Assembly (NCBI GenBank): GCA_022511025.1
Contig: JAFLSI010000004.1
Location: 4,329 to 48,247 of the forward strand
Direction of reading: 5' to 3'
Origin: Rikenella sp.
Lineage (GTDB): Bacteria; Bacteroidota; Bacteroidia; Bacteroidales; Rikenellaceae
Length of the DNA: 43,919 bases
The position numbers were made by a program, and so were the translations under genes. Each line of letters opens with the position of its first letter. The first letter of the stretch is position 1. This document shows, in pieces, positions 1 to 7,375 of this stretch. The notes beneath the pieces are model-generated. The model did not search any database and had not been told where the DNA came from. It was given only the letters and a program-made list of their open reading frames with translations.

Positions 1-753
1 CGGCCGCGTCGCGGCGTCGATCCGCGTGAGGGCCGGGGGTTCGCCTGCGGCCGGATCGCCGCCGGTGAGCACCCACAGCCGATCGTTGCAGTCGATCGCG
101 ATCGAAGCGGGCTGAAACCCGACAGGTATGCGGTCGCACACCCGGTCGGTCTCGGTGTCGACCACCAACAGCCGGTCGTGGCCGCTCCAGCAGTTGACGA
201 ACAGGTAACGGTCCCATTGGACCATCTGTTCGGTCGATCCGTTCTCGGGGGTCATCTCCGGACATTCGATGTAACCGGCGATCCGGAAACTCCGGGGGTC
301 GACGATGCAGATGCGGTTGTCCCAGAGCTGGGTTACGTAGGCTTTGTCGTCGCTCAGAAAGTGGATGTAACGGGGCGAAACGAACCCGGTGATGCGCCCT
401 TTCTCCCGAAAGGTGCGGGTGTCGATGGCGAAGATTACGCCGGAGTTGTTGACGACGATCCAGCCGACGGAGCCGCGAACGACCATCGACTGGGCCACAT
501 CGCCCAATTTCTGGGCGTTGGCGCGGGCGAAGATTTCGTTTTCGACCTGTTTCGCTTCGGGGTCGTAGAACGAGAGCGAGGCGTTGCCGTACATGAAGTT
601 GCCTTCGTTGACGACGAACAGCCCCCGACCGCCGGCCGTATCGAAGCGTTCTTCTTCGATGGGGCCGTATTTCATGCACCCGCCGAGCAGCCACAAAACG
701 GAGGTCGCCCAAAAGGCGGAACGGCTCAAAAAGGGAGGAAACGGGCGATTCAT
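1..753 (-). CDS. BtuG-like surface beta-propeller lipoprotein (partial, C-terminus off window)
   Basis: The reading frame is open from an ATG at 753 to the left edge (251 codons) and is absent from the ORF track because it has no stop inside the window. The N-terminus is MNRPFPPF followed by a hydrophobic stretch and the lipobox LLGGC, so it is a lipoprotein. Near residue 50 there is NEGNFMYGNASLSFYDP, typical of Bacteroidales YncE-like/DUF5074 propellers, followed by repeated blades with patterns such as VVDTETDRV. BtuG proteins belong to this kind of fold; they bind vitamin B12 at the cell surface and hand it to the TonB transporter BtuB. The B12 assignment rests mainly on the cobalamin riboswitch immediately upstream on the same strand. 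Without that, it would be only a YncE/DUF5074 lipoprotein. A btuB-type gene may lie beyond the left edge. Confidence 0.75.
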   Translation of the reverse strand, partial: MNRPFPPFLSRSAFWATSVLWLLGGCMKYGPIEEERFDTAGGRGLFVVNEGNFMYGNASLSFYDPEAKQVENEIFARANAQKLGDVAQSMVVRGSVGWIVVNNSGVIFAIDTRTFREKGRITGFVSPRYIHFLSDDKAYVTQLWDNRICIVDPRSFRIAGYIECPEMTPENGSTEQMVQWDRYLFVNCWSGHDRLLVVDTETDRVCDRIPVGFQPASIAIDCNDRLWVLTGGDPAAGEPPALTRIDAATRP

Positions 754-855
754 GGGTGTGGTGGGCGCGGCGCCGGAAACGGAAAAGATACGGCCTCCCT
801 GTGTGCCGCCGATCCCGCCCCGTAGTCCCGCAGGGGTCAATCGTGTTGAAACTTC

Positions 856-1070
856 GTACTCGGCCACAAGGCAGGTCTTCTGACTCGTCTCCTCCGCGCG
901 ACGCCTTCCCGGTGCAGGCACCAGTGGCTCAGAGTGTGCGCGGAGCCGCCTTTTTCCGAAAGTTTCCGAAAGGCAGAGACTCACAGCAACGGGCATTGTC
1001 GCCGAATCGCACGGCGTTCCCTTTTGTTCCGGCCGGAGGATGTTCCGCGCCGAAAACCTTGTGCGGGTAC
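856..1070 (-). promoter_or_regulatory. Cobalamin (adenosylcobalamin-type) riboswitch
   Basis: Read on the minus strand, the segment contains the B12 box AGTCAGAAGACCTGCC (870-885), the conserved core GCCACTGG near 921-928, and a 5' half GGGAACGCCGTGCGATTC followed by TGCCCGttgCTGTGAG. These match the conserved order of the cobalamin aptamer. The ends can pair as P1 (cacaag near 1065 with cttgtg near 868, plus outer gtac/gtac). It lies about 100 nt upstream of the BtuG-like start at 753 and directly downstream of a TAACTTTG promoter box, so it should repress that gene when B12 is abundant. Confidence 0.92.
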
Positions 1071-1100
1071 AAAGTTAACAATCCTCTGCCATTCGCCAAA
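1070..1100 (-). promoter_or_regulatory. Bacteroidales-type promoter for the riboswitch transcript
   Basis: On the minus strand there is TTTG (1097-1100), a 19-nt spacer, then TAACTTTG (1070-1077). This fits the Bacteroides sigma factor consensus TTTG-N19-21-TAnnTTTG. Transcription would begin just upstream of the riboswitch aptamer. Confidence 0.7.
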
Positions 1101-1135
1101 CGGTTTCGCCCCTCTATCGACCGACGGGGACAAGA

Positions 1136-2242
1136 TCAAAGAGAATTTTCCTTTTTCGGGGGTCGCTCCGGCAGCCGATACCGGTAGATCACATCATCGT
1201 TGTCGGTCGTCCCTAACGCATACAGCAGCCGGCGGGATTCATCGACTGCAATCCGGCTGACCATCCGGCCCAAATCCCAGCGGCTCACCGCTTGTCCACT
1301 GAAGTCGTAAACCTCCACCGCAGAGTGTACGGACCGGACGTCGTCCGTCTTACACCCCTGATACAGGGCATAGATCAATGAGTCGGAACACCTCAGATCC
1401 GTATAGCCGATCGTCAGTTCGTCCACCTCCCCGGCGGCTACCCGTTCGTCCGGCCGCTCGACCCGCTCGCCGATCGCCCATACCGGCACCAACCGCCCCG
1501 CTTCGAACTGCCATCTTTCGATCCGGTCCATAAACAGGTATCCCAAAACCACCTGCTCCCGAACCGACGCCATCGAGAAGTCGTAGAACATCCGTGCGCC
1601 GCCCGGCGGCTTCGGCCGCAGCAGCAGGTCGGGAGAGCCGAGGGTCGAATCCCGAACGAAATCGACCCAAGCCAAGGTCAACGCTTCGCCCGAATCGTAC
1701 TTCACGAGAACGGTCGAATCGTTCAATACCTCTGCGTCGTACACCACGCTGTAACGTGTTCCCGGCCCTCCGATCCGATACTGGTGTTCCAGACTCCATG
1801 CGTCGTCCGCTATCCGCCACCGATCCAGCCGGCCGAGCTGCCGGTCGCCGACCCAAACTGTCCGGCCGGCCGAACTGCTGCCGGCAAGAAAAGGTTTCCG
1901 ATATTCGATCGGTCCGCCGCCGATCGACCCGCCTGTCGCGAACAGTTGCAAGGGGTCGCCTGCAAAAGCGAACAATATCGAGTCTTTGTTCTTCGGACTC
2001 AATGCAACCAGCGTATCTGCTCCATTCCATCTCCAATCCGTCGGAGCTACATAGGCTCCGCGGAGCAGAATCGAATCGCAGACCAAAGAGACGGCCGGCC
2101 GATCGACTCGCGGAAAAACAGGAACGGGCGGAGTCTCCTCCGTCCGCGAACCGCAACCGACCGACAGTCCGACACTCAACATCCACACGGCCCGACCTAA
2201 AACCCGCCGGCCCGCCGAAGCAACAAAAACGGTTCTATCCAT
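1136..2242 (-). CDS. BF3164-like beta-propeller lipoprotein
   Basis: A 368-residue protein with an N-terminal signal sequence ending in the lipobox LSVGC (about residues 22-30), so it is probably a lipoprotein facing the periplasm or cell surface. The body carries repeated WxxxDTLVALS / SLIYALYQG-type strands expected of the TolB-like 6-bladed propeller family annotated as BF3164 in Bacteroides. GYTDLRCSDSLIYALYQG near residue 280 is the most family-like segment. It starts at ATG 2242, because the hydrophobic segment and lipobox follow at a normal distance. It is last in a minus-strand series with the truncated NVEALA-like ORF just upstream. Ligand and function are unknown. The codons are GC-rich like the neighbours. 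Confidence 0.6.
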   Translation of the reverse strand: MDRTVFVASAGRRVLGRAVWMLSVGLSVGCGSRTEETPPVPVFPRVDRPAVSLVCDSILLRGAYVAPTDWRWNGADTLVALSPKNKDSILFAFAGDPLQLFATGGSIGGGPIEYRKPFLAGSSSAGRTVWVGDRQLGRLDRWRIADDAWSLEHQYRIGGPGTRYSVVYDAEVLNDSTVLVKYDSGEALTLAWVDFVRDSTLGSPDLLLRPKPPGGARMFYDFSMASVREQVVLGYLFMDRIERWQFEAGRLVPVWAIGERVERPDERVAAGEVDELTIGYTDLRCSDSLIYALYQGCKTDDVRSVHSAVEVYDFSGQAVSRWDLGRMVSRIAVDESRRLLYALGTTDNDDVIYRYRLPERPPKKENSL

Positions 2243-2278
2243 TCTGATGTCTCCTGTTTTATTTCCATTTTCCAGAAC

Positions 2279-2380
2279 CTATACCTTCGCGCCGCTCACA
2301 AAAGCAGTCGGATCCTCCGCCGCCCCGACGCTCAGCAGCACGACACCCGATACCAGCAAGTTTTTCGCCCGCTTTTTCAT
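2279..2380 (-). CDS. Truncated NVEALA-like secreted peptide (33 aa)
   Basis: This ORF is too short for the ORF track. It encodes MKKRAKNLLVSGVVLLSVGA followed by 13 more residues. The first 20 or so residues closely match the intact NVEALA peptide at 4726-5004 (MKKRTKILLVSGVALLLSAG), so it is a paralogue that has lost everything after the signal segment, including the NVEALA motif. A stop codon (TAG) ends it before any cysteine-containing core. It lies between two propeller lipoprotein genes, just as the intact peptide does. It is probably a decayed copy, although a tiny exported peptide cannot be excluded. Confidence 0.6.
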   Translation of the reverse strand: MKKRAKNLLVSGVVLLSVGAAEDPTAFVSGAKV

Positions 2381-2437
2381 GATAAAAGACTTTCAGGGAA
2401 GAAAAAACTGCCGAGTACGATTATACTATTTGGGGAA

Positions 2438-3499
2438 TCATTCCCAATCATTCGGATCGAAACGCAATTTCAACAAATGGTACTCTCCGGTCTCGGCATC
2501 CTCGTACGTGCCATAGATTATCCCGCCCGGTTCGTCCACACAAATCTGTTGCACCACCCGGTCGAGGTTCATCCTGAATACCGGATTGCCCTCCCAGTCG
2601 AACACCCGGATCGACCGTGCCCCATACGGAGCTTGACTGTCGCAAAGAAGCGCATAAATATACCGGTCGGAAGCCTGCAAATCGAGAAAACCGTCTATGG
2701 TTTCATCGACCGCCGCGACCCATTTCGGCCGAGTGCCTTCGACGACCCGATAGATCGGCGGCGCGATGGCCAGCAGTTTCTCGGAACGGATCGAATCGCG
2801 ATCGATCGAAAAAATCTCCAAGGCCGCACCGAGATAACAACTCACGGCAAAATGCCTCCCGTCAGCGGTGGCACAGACGTGCGGTTCGTAATTCCAAACC
2901 GAACGGTTCGCCTCTTCGTCCTCCGTCAGCAGCGGGTAGTCGGAATAGAGCACCCGCACGCTGTCGCCCGCCAACCTGCCGAAACGGAGCGGATCGACAT
3001 GGCCGAACACGTAACAATCCTCTCCCGCAAAGAAAATATCGCCGAAATGAGCGCCCCGCAGATTTTGCAACTGACCGGCATACCGAACCGAATCGCCTGC
3101 ACTGAGAGGCATCCGATAGCGTAGCAACTTTTTCTGTCTTCCGTCCCAAACGACCATGCCGTTTCTCCGGTCGAGGGAGATCGAACCCGGCGAGATCACC
3201 TCGCCCGGCCCGCGTCCCTTGCGGCCGAACGAGTAGAGGAAATGTCCGTCGTGCGTCGAAAAGAGGTGAAAAGCCTCGGTGCGGTCGAAATAGTCCGACA
3301 CGACCAGCAGACTGTCGTATCGAATCAACTGCTGAGGATAGGAAAACAGGTAGTCGTCGTTGAATATTTCGGTCGAATAACTTTTTTGTTTCTCCGGTTC
3401 CTCCAATCCGGCAAATTGCACCACCTCTGTCTTATTCCGACAGCCCCACAACAAAAGAACGGCAACCGCCGGACAAAAAAGAAGATTGTAGAACCTCAT
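2438..3499 (-). CDS. BF3164-like beta-propeller lipoprotein
   Basis: The ORF track opens at a GTG (3526), but the ATG at 3499 gives MRFYNLLFCPAVAVLLLWGC, a clean lipoprotein signal with lipobox LLWGC, so that start is preferred (353 aa). The mature part has YFDRTEAFHLFSTHDGHFLY followed by FGRKGRGPGEV, the F-x-x-G-xGPGE turn seen in Bacteroidales 6-bladed propellers, then further blades to VDEPGGIIYGTYED near the C-terminus. The likely role is an envelope-anchored propeller of unknown ligand. It follows the gene at 3568-4665 by 68 nt and is probably co-transcribed with it. Function beyond the fold cannot be read from the sequence. Confidence 0.65.
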   Translation of the reverse strand: MRFYNLLFCPAVAVLLLWGCRNKTEVVQFAGLEEPEKQKSYSTEIFNDDYLFSYPQQLIRYDSLLVVSDYFDRTEAFHLFSTHDGHFLYSFGRKGRGPGEVISPGSISLDRRNGMVVWDGRQKKLLRYRMPLSAGDSVRYAGQLQNLRGAHFGDIFFAGEDCYVFGHVDPLRFGRLAGDSVRVLYSDYPLLTEDEEANRSVWNYEPHVCATADGRHFAVSCYLGAALEIFSIDRDSIRSEKLLAIAPPIYRVVEGTRPKWVAAVDETIDGFLDLQASDRYIYALLCDSQAPYGARSIRVFDWEGNPVFRMNLDRVVQQICVDEPGGIIYGTYEDAETGEYHLLKLRFDPNDWE

Positions 3500-3567
3500 A
3501 ATCAACCGATTAACATATTCCGACACACCATTTCATTTTTCCGCCTTCCAAACAAACAGCTCTTGTC

Positions 3568-4665
3568 TCAAAGCGCTGCGCGTCGAATCTGCTCCTCGCC
3601 CTGCTCCAAATCGACCGTATGGAAATAGAGATACCGATCGTCCGGCGTTACGCTGAAGCCCCCGTTCACCTGACGGTCCATGTGTAACATCCGGACCGGA
3701 TCGCCGTCCCATGTGAAAACATGAATCCGACGATACTGCTCTTCTTCCCGACCTGTACGGGGATCGCCGAACGTACGCCCCGATTCGAGCAGGTAAATAT
3801 AGCGATCGCTCACCGCCGCACTGTATCCGTATCGGGATTCATCCTTGTATCGGATATTGAATCCGTCGGCCGCAACGCTGAATTGCGGCCGATCGTTGTA
3901 AAGCACCCGTATGTCGGTCGCACGGCCCTGCTCCAAACGGAATGTCTGGACATAGCCGCCGTATCGGGCCATATAGACGAACCGTGGCTCGGTCGGATGT
4001 TTCGCCCACCGCCCGGAGTAAGCTATCGACAACGCCATCGGATCGAATGCGTTGCTGTTAGGCTCCGGACAAGCGAGTCCCACGGCGCGACGCGTCGTGT
4101 CTCCCCGAGTGTATAAAGCGGCCAGGTCCGACGATTCGTAATCCGGCCGAGTCAGCAGCGCCACCGAATCGACGACCAGCCAAGTGAACATCTTCGGTTT
4201 GTCCGGATAATCCCACTTCCCCCATTGCCGGGGGTCGAGAATCCGTCCCGCTCCAGACGACAGGTCGATCCGATAGAGTTTCGTCGCGAAAGACATGTTG
4301 TCGGCCAACACATAGAGCGCTTTTTCGGCCGGATCGACTTGCAGGTAGGACTGAATCACCTCGTCCGGACCCGACCCGCGACGTACGAAGTTTCCCTGAC
4401 CGAGCAGCGAGTCTCCACAAATACGAAATAGTTCGTACTCATAATCGGCCTGTCTGGAATATGCCGTGATCAGCCACTCGCCGCAGACATAGGCCCCGGA
4501 GGTGCCCAGCAGCGAACGATCCGGAAGCAACAGCTCCGACGCGATCTCCGCCTCTTTCCCCGTCCAGTCGTAAACTCCCGGTTCGCTTTCGGTCTGTCCG
4601 GAGCAACTCCACAATACGATAGCCGGTACGACCGCTACCATACAGCGCAAGAATGATTTTTTCAT
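3568..4665 (-). CDS. BF3164-like beta-propeller lipoprotein
   Basis: The long ORF begins at 4722, but its first 19 codons read through the terminator hairpin of the upstream NVEALA gene. The ATG at 4665 gives MKKSFLRCMVAVVPAIVLWSC with a lipobox-like LWSC, so the protein is 365 aa. The body contains FVRRGSGPDEVIQ, equivalent to the GPGE turn of this family, and regularly spaced hydrophobic/aspartate blades ending with YLYFHTVDLEQ. It is adjacent to an NVEALA peptide gene, an arrangement repeated in Bacteroidales genomes. Transcription may depend on read-through of the hairpin at 4681-4719. No ligand can be assigned. Confidence 0.65.
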   Translation of the reverse strand: MKKSFLRCMVAVVPAIVLWSCSGQTESEPGVYDWTGKEAEIASELLLPDRSLLGTSGAYVCGEWLITAYSRQADYEYELFRICGDSLLGQGNFVRRGSGPDEVIQSYLQVDPAEKALYVLADNMSFATKLYRIDLSSGAGRILDPRQWGKWDYPDKPKMFTWLVVDSVALLTRPDYESSDLAALYTRGDTTRRAVGLACPEPNSNAFDPMALSIAYSGRWAKHPTEPRFVYMARYGGYVQTFRLEQGRATDIRVLYNDRPQFSVAADGFNIRYKDESRYGYSAAVSDRYIYLLESGRTFGDPRTGREEEQYRRIHVFTWDGDPVRMLHMDRQVNGGFSVTPDDRYLYFHTVDLEQGEEQIRRAAL

Positions 4666-4674
4666 AATCCAAAT

Positions 4675-4719
4675 TACAAAAAAGCGGACAATCATATTAA
4701 TTATATGACTGTCCGCTTT
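4675..4719 (-). terminator. Rho-independent terminator after the NVEALA gene
   Basis: AAAGCGGACA (4681-4690) pairs with TGTCCGCTTT (4710-4719). On the minus strand the stem is followed by TTTTTTGT. It sits 7 nt past the NVEALA stop codon and 10 nt before the next start region, so it would separate peptide expression from the downstream propeller genes unless partly leaky. Confidence 0.8.
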
Positions 4720-4725
4720 CAAACA

Positions 4726-5004
4726 TTAACAATTTTTCATACCATAAATCTTTATTGCTCCCTGCGAACCATCACCATAAACAGTATCGAATGTGCAAAC
4801 ATCCATTTCTTCTCCAGGACAACACGGGATATTAACAGGTTTTTCCCCATTTCCTGCATCCACCGCCAACGCTTCGATATTGGCCAGCGTCAGGTCGGAA
4901 ACAGCCGTCTCTGTCTGAGCCGCTTTCAGGAAATTGATCACAGCTCCGGCGCTCAGCAGCAGGGCTACGCCCGATACCAACAAAATTTTAGTCCGCTTTT
5001 TCAT
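4726..5004 (-). CDS. NVEALA-family secreted peptide
   Basis: 92 residues from the ATG at 5004; the ORF track start nine codons upstream is not needed. MKKRTKILLVSGVALLLSAGAV is a typical signal segment, TLANIEALA at about residues 41-49 is the NVEALA motif, and a short Cys-containing tail with PCCPGEEMDVC and a final Cys follows. NVEALA proteins are small exported Bacteroidales peptides of unknown function, usually found next to 6-bladed propeller lipoproteins, as here. The gene has its own promoter-like element and a strong terminator. The 13 nt CTTAAACTTTTTT just before its start is also found before the lanthipeptide precursor at 41040. Confidence 0.85.
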   Translation of the reverse strand: MKKRTKILLVSGVALLLSAGAVINFLKAAQTETAVSDLTLANIEALAVDAGNGEKPVNIPCCPGEEMDVCTFDTVYGDGSQGAIKIYGMKNC

Positions 5005-5007
5005 AGT

Positions 5008-5020
5008 AAAAAAGTTTAAG
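5008..5020 (-). promoter_or_regulatory. Shared CTTAAACTTTTTT leader element before the NVEALA start
   Basis: The 13-nt string (minus strand) ends 3 nt upstream of the NVEALA ATG. The identical string ends 4 nt before the ATG of the lanthipeptide precursor (41045-41057). A shorter version, TTAAACTTTT, precedes the gene at 40737. No Shine-Dalgarno is visible, so it may act as an A/U-rich translation initiation enhancer. Confidence 0.45.
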
Positions 5021-5038
5021 ATGTAAAACAAAAATTGT

Positions 5039-5069
5039 CAAAGACAATTATACAACTTTTCTACTCAAA
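5039..5069 (-). promoter_or_regulatory. Putative promoter of the NVEALA gene
   Basis: On the minus strand there is TTTG (5066-5069), a 19-nt spacer, then TGTCTTTG (5039-5046), one mismatch from TAnnTTTG. It lies 35 nt upstream of the NVEALA start codon. Confidence 0.5.
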
Positions 5070-5113
5070 AACAAAATATTCAGACAGATCTATCTTTCTT
5101 TTATCTCCCCGCA

Positions 5114-6259
5114 TTAGAGTTTCAGGGTGTAGAACACAAGTACGCAGTCGCCGTCGTCGATCCGTTGCCGCACGTCGTCCGGCAAGGCTGCGGCAGCCTC
5201 CGGATGCCTCTCCTGCAACACAGCCTCGGAGTCCGGCGTGATCCAAGTTACGAACGTCGAATCGCTCAGCGCATACCCCCCCATCACGCGAGCCCGAATC
5301 AGATTATGGTCGTTGTCGTCGATATAAACCTTGCCTGTCCGCCGGTCCGCTGCAACGTTGATCCAGTCGTCCTGGGGTTGCGACACGAGTCCGAGCAGAT
5401 ACGGCCCAACTACAAGCGGCATATCGAACTCGTAATAGCCGAAGTCTTCGCGATGCGATTTGGATTTCACCTCCAACCGCTGGTCGTACGGAATGCGGTA
5501 TTTTTCGGGAAAGTTGAACCGGATGCCGCCGACCACCTCGCCCCGACGGTCGTAGAGGTAGATCGAATCGCAGCACTCTTTTCTCCAGACGAACAGCGAG
5601 TCGGAATTTTCCGAAAGAAAAACCCGTGTATCCTGTTCGCCGTACAGTTGCTTTTTCCACTGCAAGTTCCCCCGGTCGTCGGTCCGGTACAGTCCATACC
5701 GATCCTGCGGAATTTCTTTGTAATAAATATCGCCCGACCACAACAACCCATCCTCGCAAGCCACACACGAACTTACCGCCCGCTCCGGCAGAGGCTGCTG
5801 TTCGACGAAATCCCCCGCCAGCGTATAAACCACCAATTTGTCCGCCCTCAGGTCTGCCACAAAAAGCAGGCTGTCGCGAATCGTAAAGCCTTTCATGCTG
5901 AGCAACTCTCCCGGTCCTTTCCCCTCGCGACCGATGTGTCGCCGATAGCGTCCGTCCGTCCCGAAAACCCGAATCCCGTATCGCGGCGCTGATTGACTGG
6001 CGTCCATCACATAGATTTCGTCTCCCCGTATCAAAATTTTTTTTATGCTTACCATAAGACTTTCTTTCGTACTTTCGAGCGGTACGTAGCGAACCTCCGA
6101 AACCAACTGTCCGAATGTCTGCCCCGGTTCTACTTTCCACTCGATCGTCTCGAAAGCCCCCTCCCCCTCTTGCAGAGTGTTATTTTGTTGTTGTGCGCCC
6201 CCGCAGGCGCACAACAACAAGCAACAAACGGGTAACCAAAGTAAATGACGCATCTTCAT
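5114..6259 (-). CDS. 6-bladed beta-propeller lipoprotein
   Basis: The preferred ATG at 6259 gives MKMRHLLWLPVCCLLLCAC, a lipoprotein signal with lipobox LLCAC (381 aa). The domain then opens with VSEVRYVPLESTKESLM, a hallmark start of Bacteroidales 6-bladed beta-propeller proteins, followed by YVMD and FGTDGRYRRHIGREGKGPGE, the conserved GPGE turn. Later blades include GRSGDIYYKEIP-like strands and a SDSLFVWRKECCDSIYLYDR repeat. It is therefore a full-length member. It lies upstream of the NVEALA gene on the same strand, 109 nt away. The family binding partner is unknown; many members are surface or periplasmic lipoproteins. Confidence 0.75.
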   Translation of the reverse strand: MKMRHLLWLPVCCLLLCACGGAQQQNNTLQEGEGAFETIEWKVEPGQTFGQLVSEVRYVPLESTKESLMVSIKKILIRGDEIYVMDASQSAPRYGIRVFGTDGRYRRHIGREGKGPGELLSMKGFTIRDSLLFVADLRADKLVVYTLAGDFVEQQPLPERAVSSCVACEDGLLWSGDIYYKEIPQDRYGLYRTDDRGNLQWKKQLYGEQDTRVFLSENSDSLFVWRKECCDSIYLYDRRGEVVGGIRFNFPEKYRIPYDQRLEVKSKSHREDFGYYEFDMPLVVGPYLLGLVSQPQDDWINVAADRRTGKVYIDDNDHNLIRARVMGGYALSDSTFVTWITPDSEAVLQERHPEAAAALPDDVRQRIDDGDCVLVFYTLKL

Positions 6260-6321
6260 CAAAATTTTAATCCAAGTACAATGATACAATGTTTTATGGC
6301 AAAAAACAAATATTCAGCACC

Positions 6322-7242
6322 TCACCGACTCTTCGGCTCCCGGTACGAAACATCGTGCCACAGCCGCCCCCAACGCACTTTCCCGCGACTCCGGTCGTAA
6401 GAATAGGCCACCCGCGTTACCACCCCCAACACGAAAACCTCCGGCACGAATCCCCAGTAGCGCGAGTCCATCGACGCTACGGTGTTGTCGCCCGCCGCAA
6501 AGTAAAAGTTGTCCTGAAACGTGTAGTGCGTAATCACGCTGTCTCCCAACACCGTCCGGCGCAACGAGTCGATCCTCGGCCGGCAGCCGGTCTCGTACTC
6601 CACTGCGGCCGCATACAGCGCGATATTCGAGGTGTCCAACGGAATGCGGTCTCCCTTTCGCGGCACATAGACCGGCCCGAAGTCCCGAATCGTCCACCGG
6701 CCCCAGGCCGAATCCGGCGCGAGGGTGTAACGCGACTCCGGCGGATAGAGCGACAGGTCGTAAAAAGCCAGCTGCCGCTGGTTCTCCGGCACACCGACAC
6801 TCCCGTCCACCCCCCGCACCCGGATAACCCCCCGCTCGGCATAGACCGAATCCCCCGGCAACCCTACGCAGCGCTTCACGAACAACGTGTTGAAATCGAA
6901 CGCGATCCGTCCCCAACCCCGGGCATAGGGGTAGTTGAAGACGATGATGTCTCCGCGCTGCAACGGCCGGTATCCGCGGTATCTCCACCGCCGGATGTCG
7001 GGTTTTTCGGCCGCCATGCTCTCGAAACTGCGGTGGAGCCGGGCGCCGAAGATCGCTTTGTTGACGATCACGCGGTCGCCGGCCCGAAGCGTGGGGTGCA
7101 TCGAATCGGTCGGCACCGAAAACATCTCCCAGCAGAAAAAACGCGACATCACCATGAAAGCCCCCGGCGCCAAGACGATCAGGAAAATCCCGATGCCCCT
7201 CAACAGCTGCTGCCACCAGGGCCGTTTGTGTCGTACGGTCAT
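6322..7242 (-). CDS. lepB: Signal peptidase I
   Basis: This is the membrane-bound serine protease that removes signal peptides from secreted proteins. The ATG at 7242 is preferred over the TTG used by the ORF track, giving 306 aa. One N-terminal membrane segment spans about residues 14-32. The catalytic serine is in SVPTDSMHPTL (Ser47) and the general-base lysine in FVKRCVGLPGD (Lys123). The C-terminal box GDNTVASMDSRYWGFVP is the conserved box E region. An insertion between the lysine box and the C-terminal box is normal for Bacteroidales LepB. A TATCTTTG box lies 28 nt upstream. It is probably transcribed alone or into the propeller genes. An export function fits the many lipoprotein and peptide neighbours, although those lipoproteins would use Lsp instead. 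Confidence 0.9.
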   Translation of the reverse strand: MTVRHKRPWWQQLLRGIGIFLIVLAPGAFMVMSRFFCWEMFSVPTDSMHPTLRAGDRVIVNKAIFGARLHRSFESMAAEKPDIRRWRYRGYRPLQRGDIIVFNYPYARGWGRIAFDFNTLFVKRCVGLPGDSVYAERGVIRVRGVDGSVGVPENQRQLAFYDLSLYPPESRYTLAPDSAWGRWTIRDFGPVYVPRKGDRIPLDTSNIALYAAAVEYETGCRPRIDSLRRTVLGDSVITHYTFQDNFYFAAGDNTVASMDSRYWGFVPEVFVLGVVTRVAYSYDRSRGKVRWGRLWHDVSYREPKSR

Positions 7243-7269
7243 ATTTTCAGGGTGTTTACTACTATGCGA

Positions 7270-7277
7270 CAAAGATA
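7270..7277 (-). promoter_or_regulatory. TAnnTTTG -7 box for lepB
   Basis: TATCTTTG on the minus strand, 28 nt before the lepB ATG at 7242. No clear -33 TTTG is seen at the usual distance. The TTG start proposed by the ORF track would begin inside this box, which supports the ATG. Confidence 0.5.
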
Positions 7278-7344
7278 CACGCTTTTGCGGGGAGAGTATC
7301 GGAAATTTCCGTTGCCGAGTCTGTTATTTTTCCGGTTTTCCTGT

Positions 7345-7352
7345 TACATTTG
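7345..7352 (+). promoter_or_regulatory. TAnnTTTG -7 box for the plus-strand propeller gene
   Basis: TACATTTG, 23 nt upstream of the ATG at 7376, matches the Bacteroidales -7 consensus. It forms a divergent promoter pair with the lepB box about 70 nt away. Confidence 0.5.
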
Positions 7353-7375
7353 CAAAAATCCGAAAACCTCTCTTC

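Noticed and set aside
178-825. ORF track plus-strand ORFs over the BtuG-like gene
   Set aside because: They are shadows of the minus-strand lipoprotein gene that runs off the left edge. They have no signal or domain sense.
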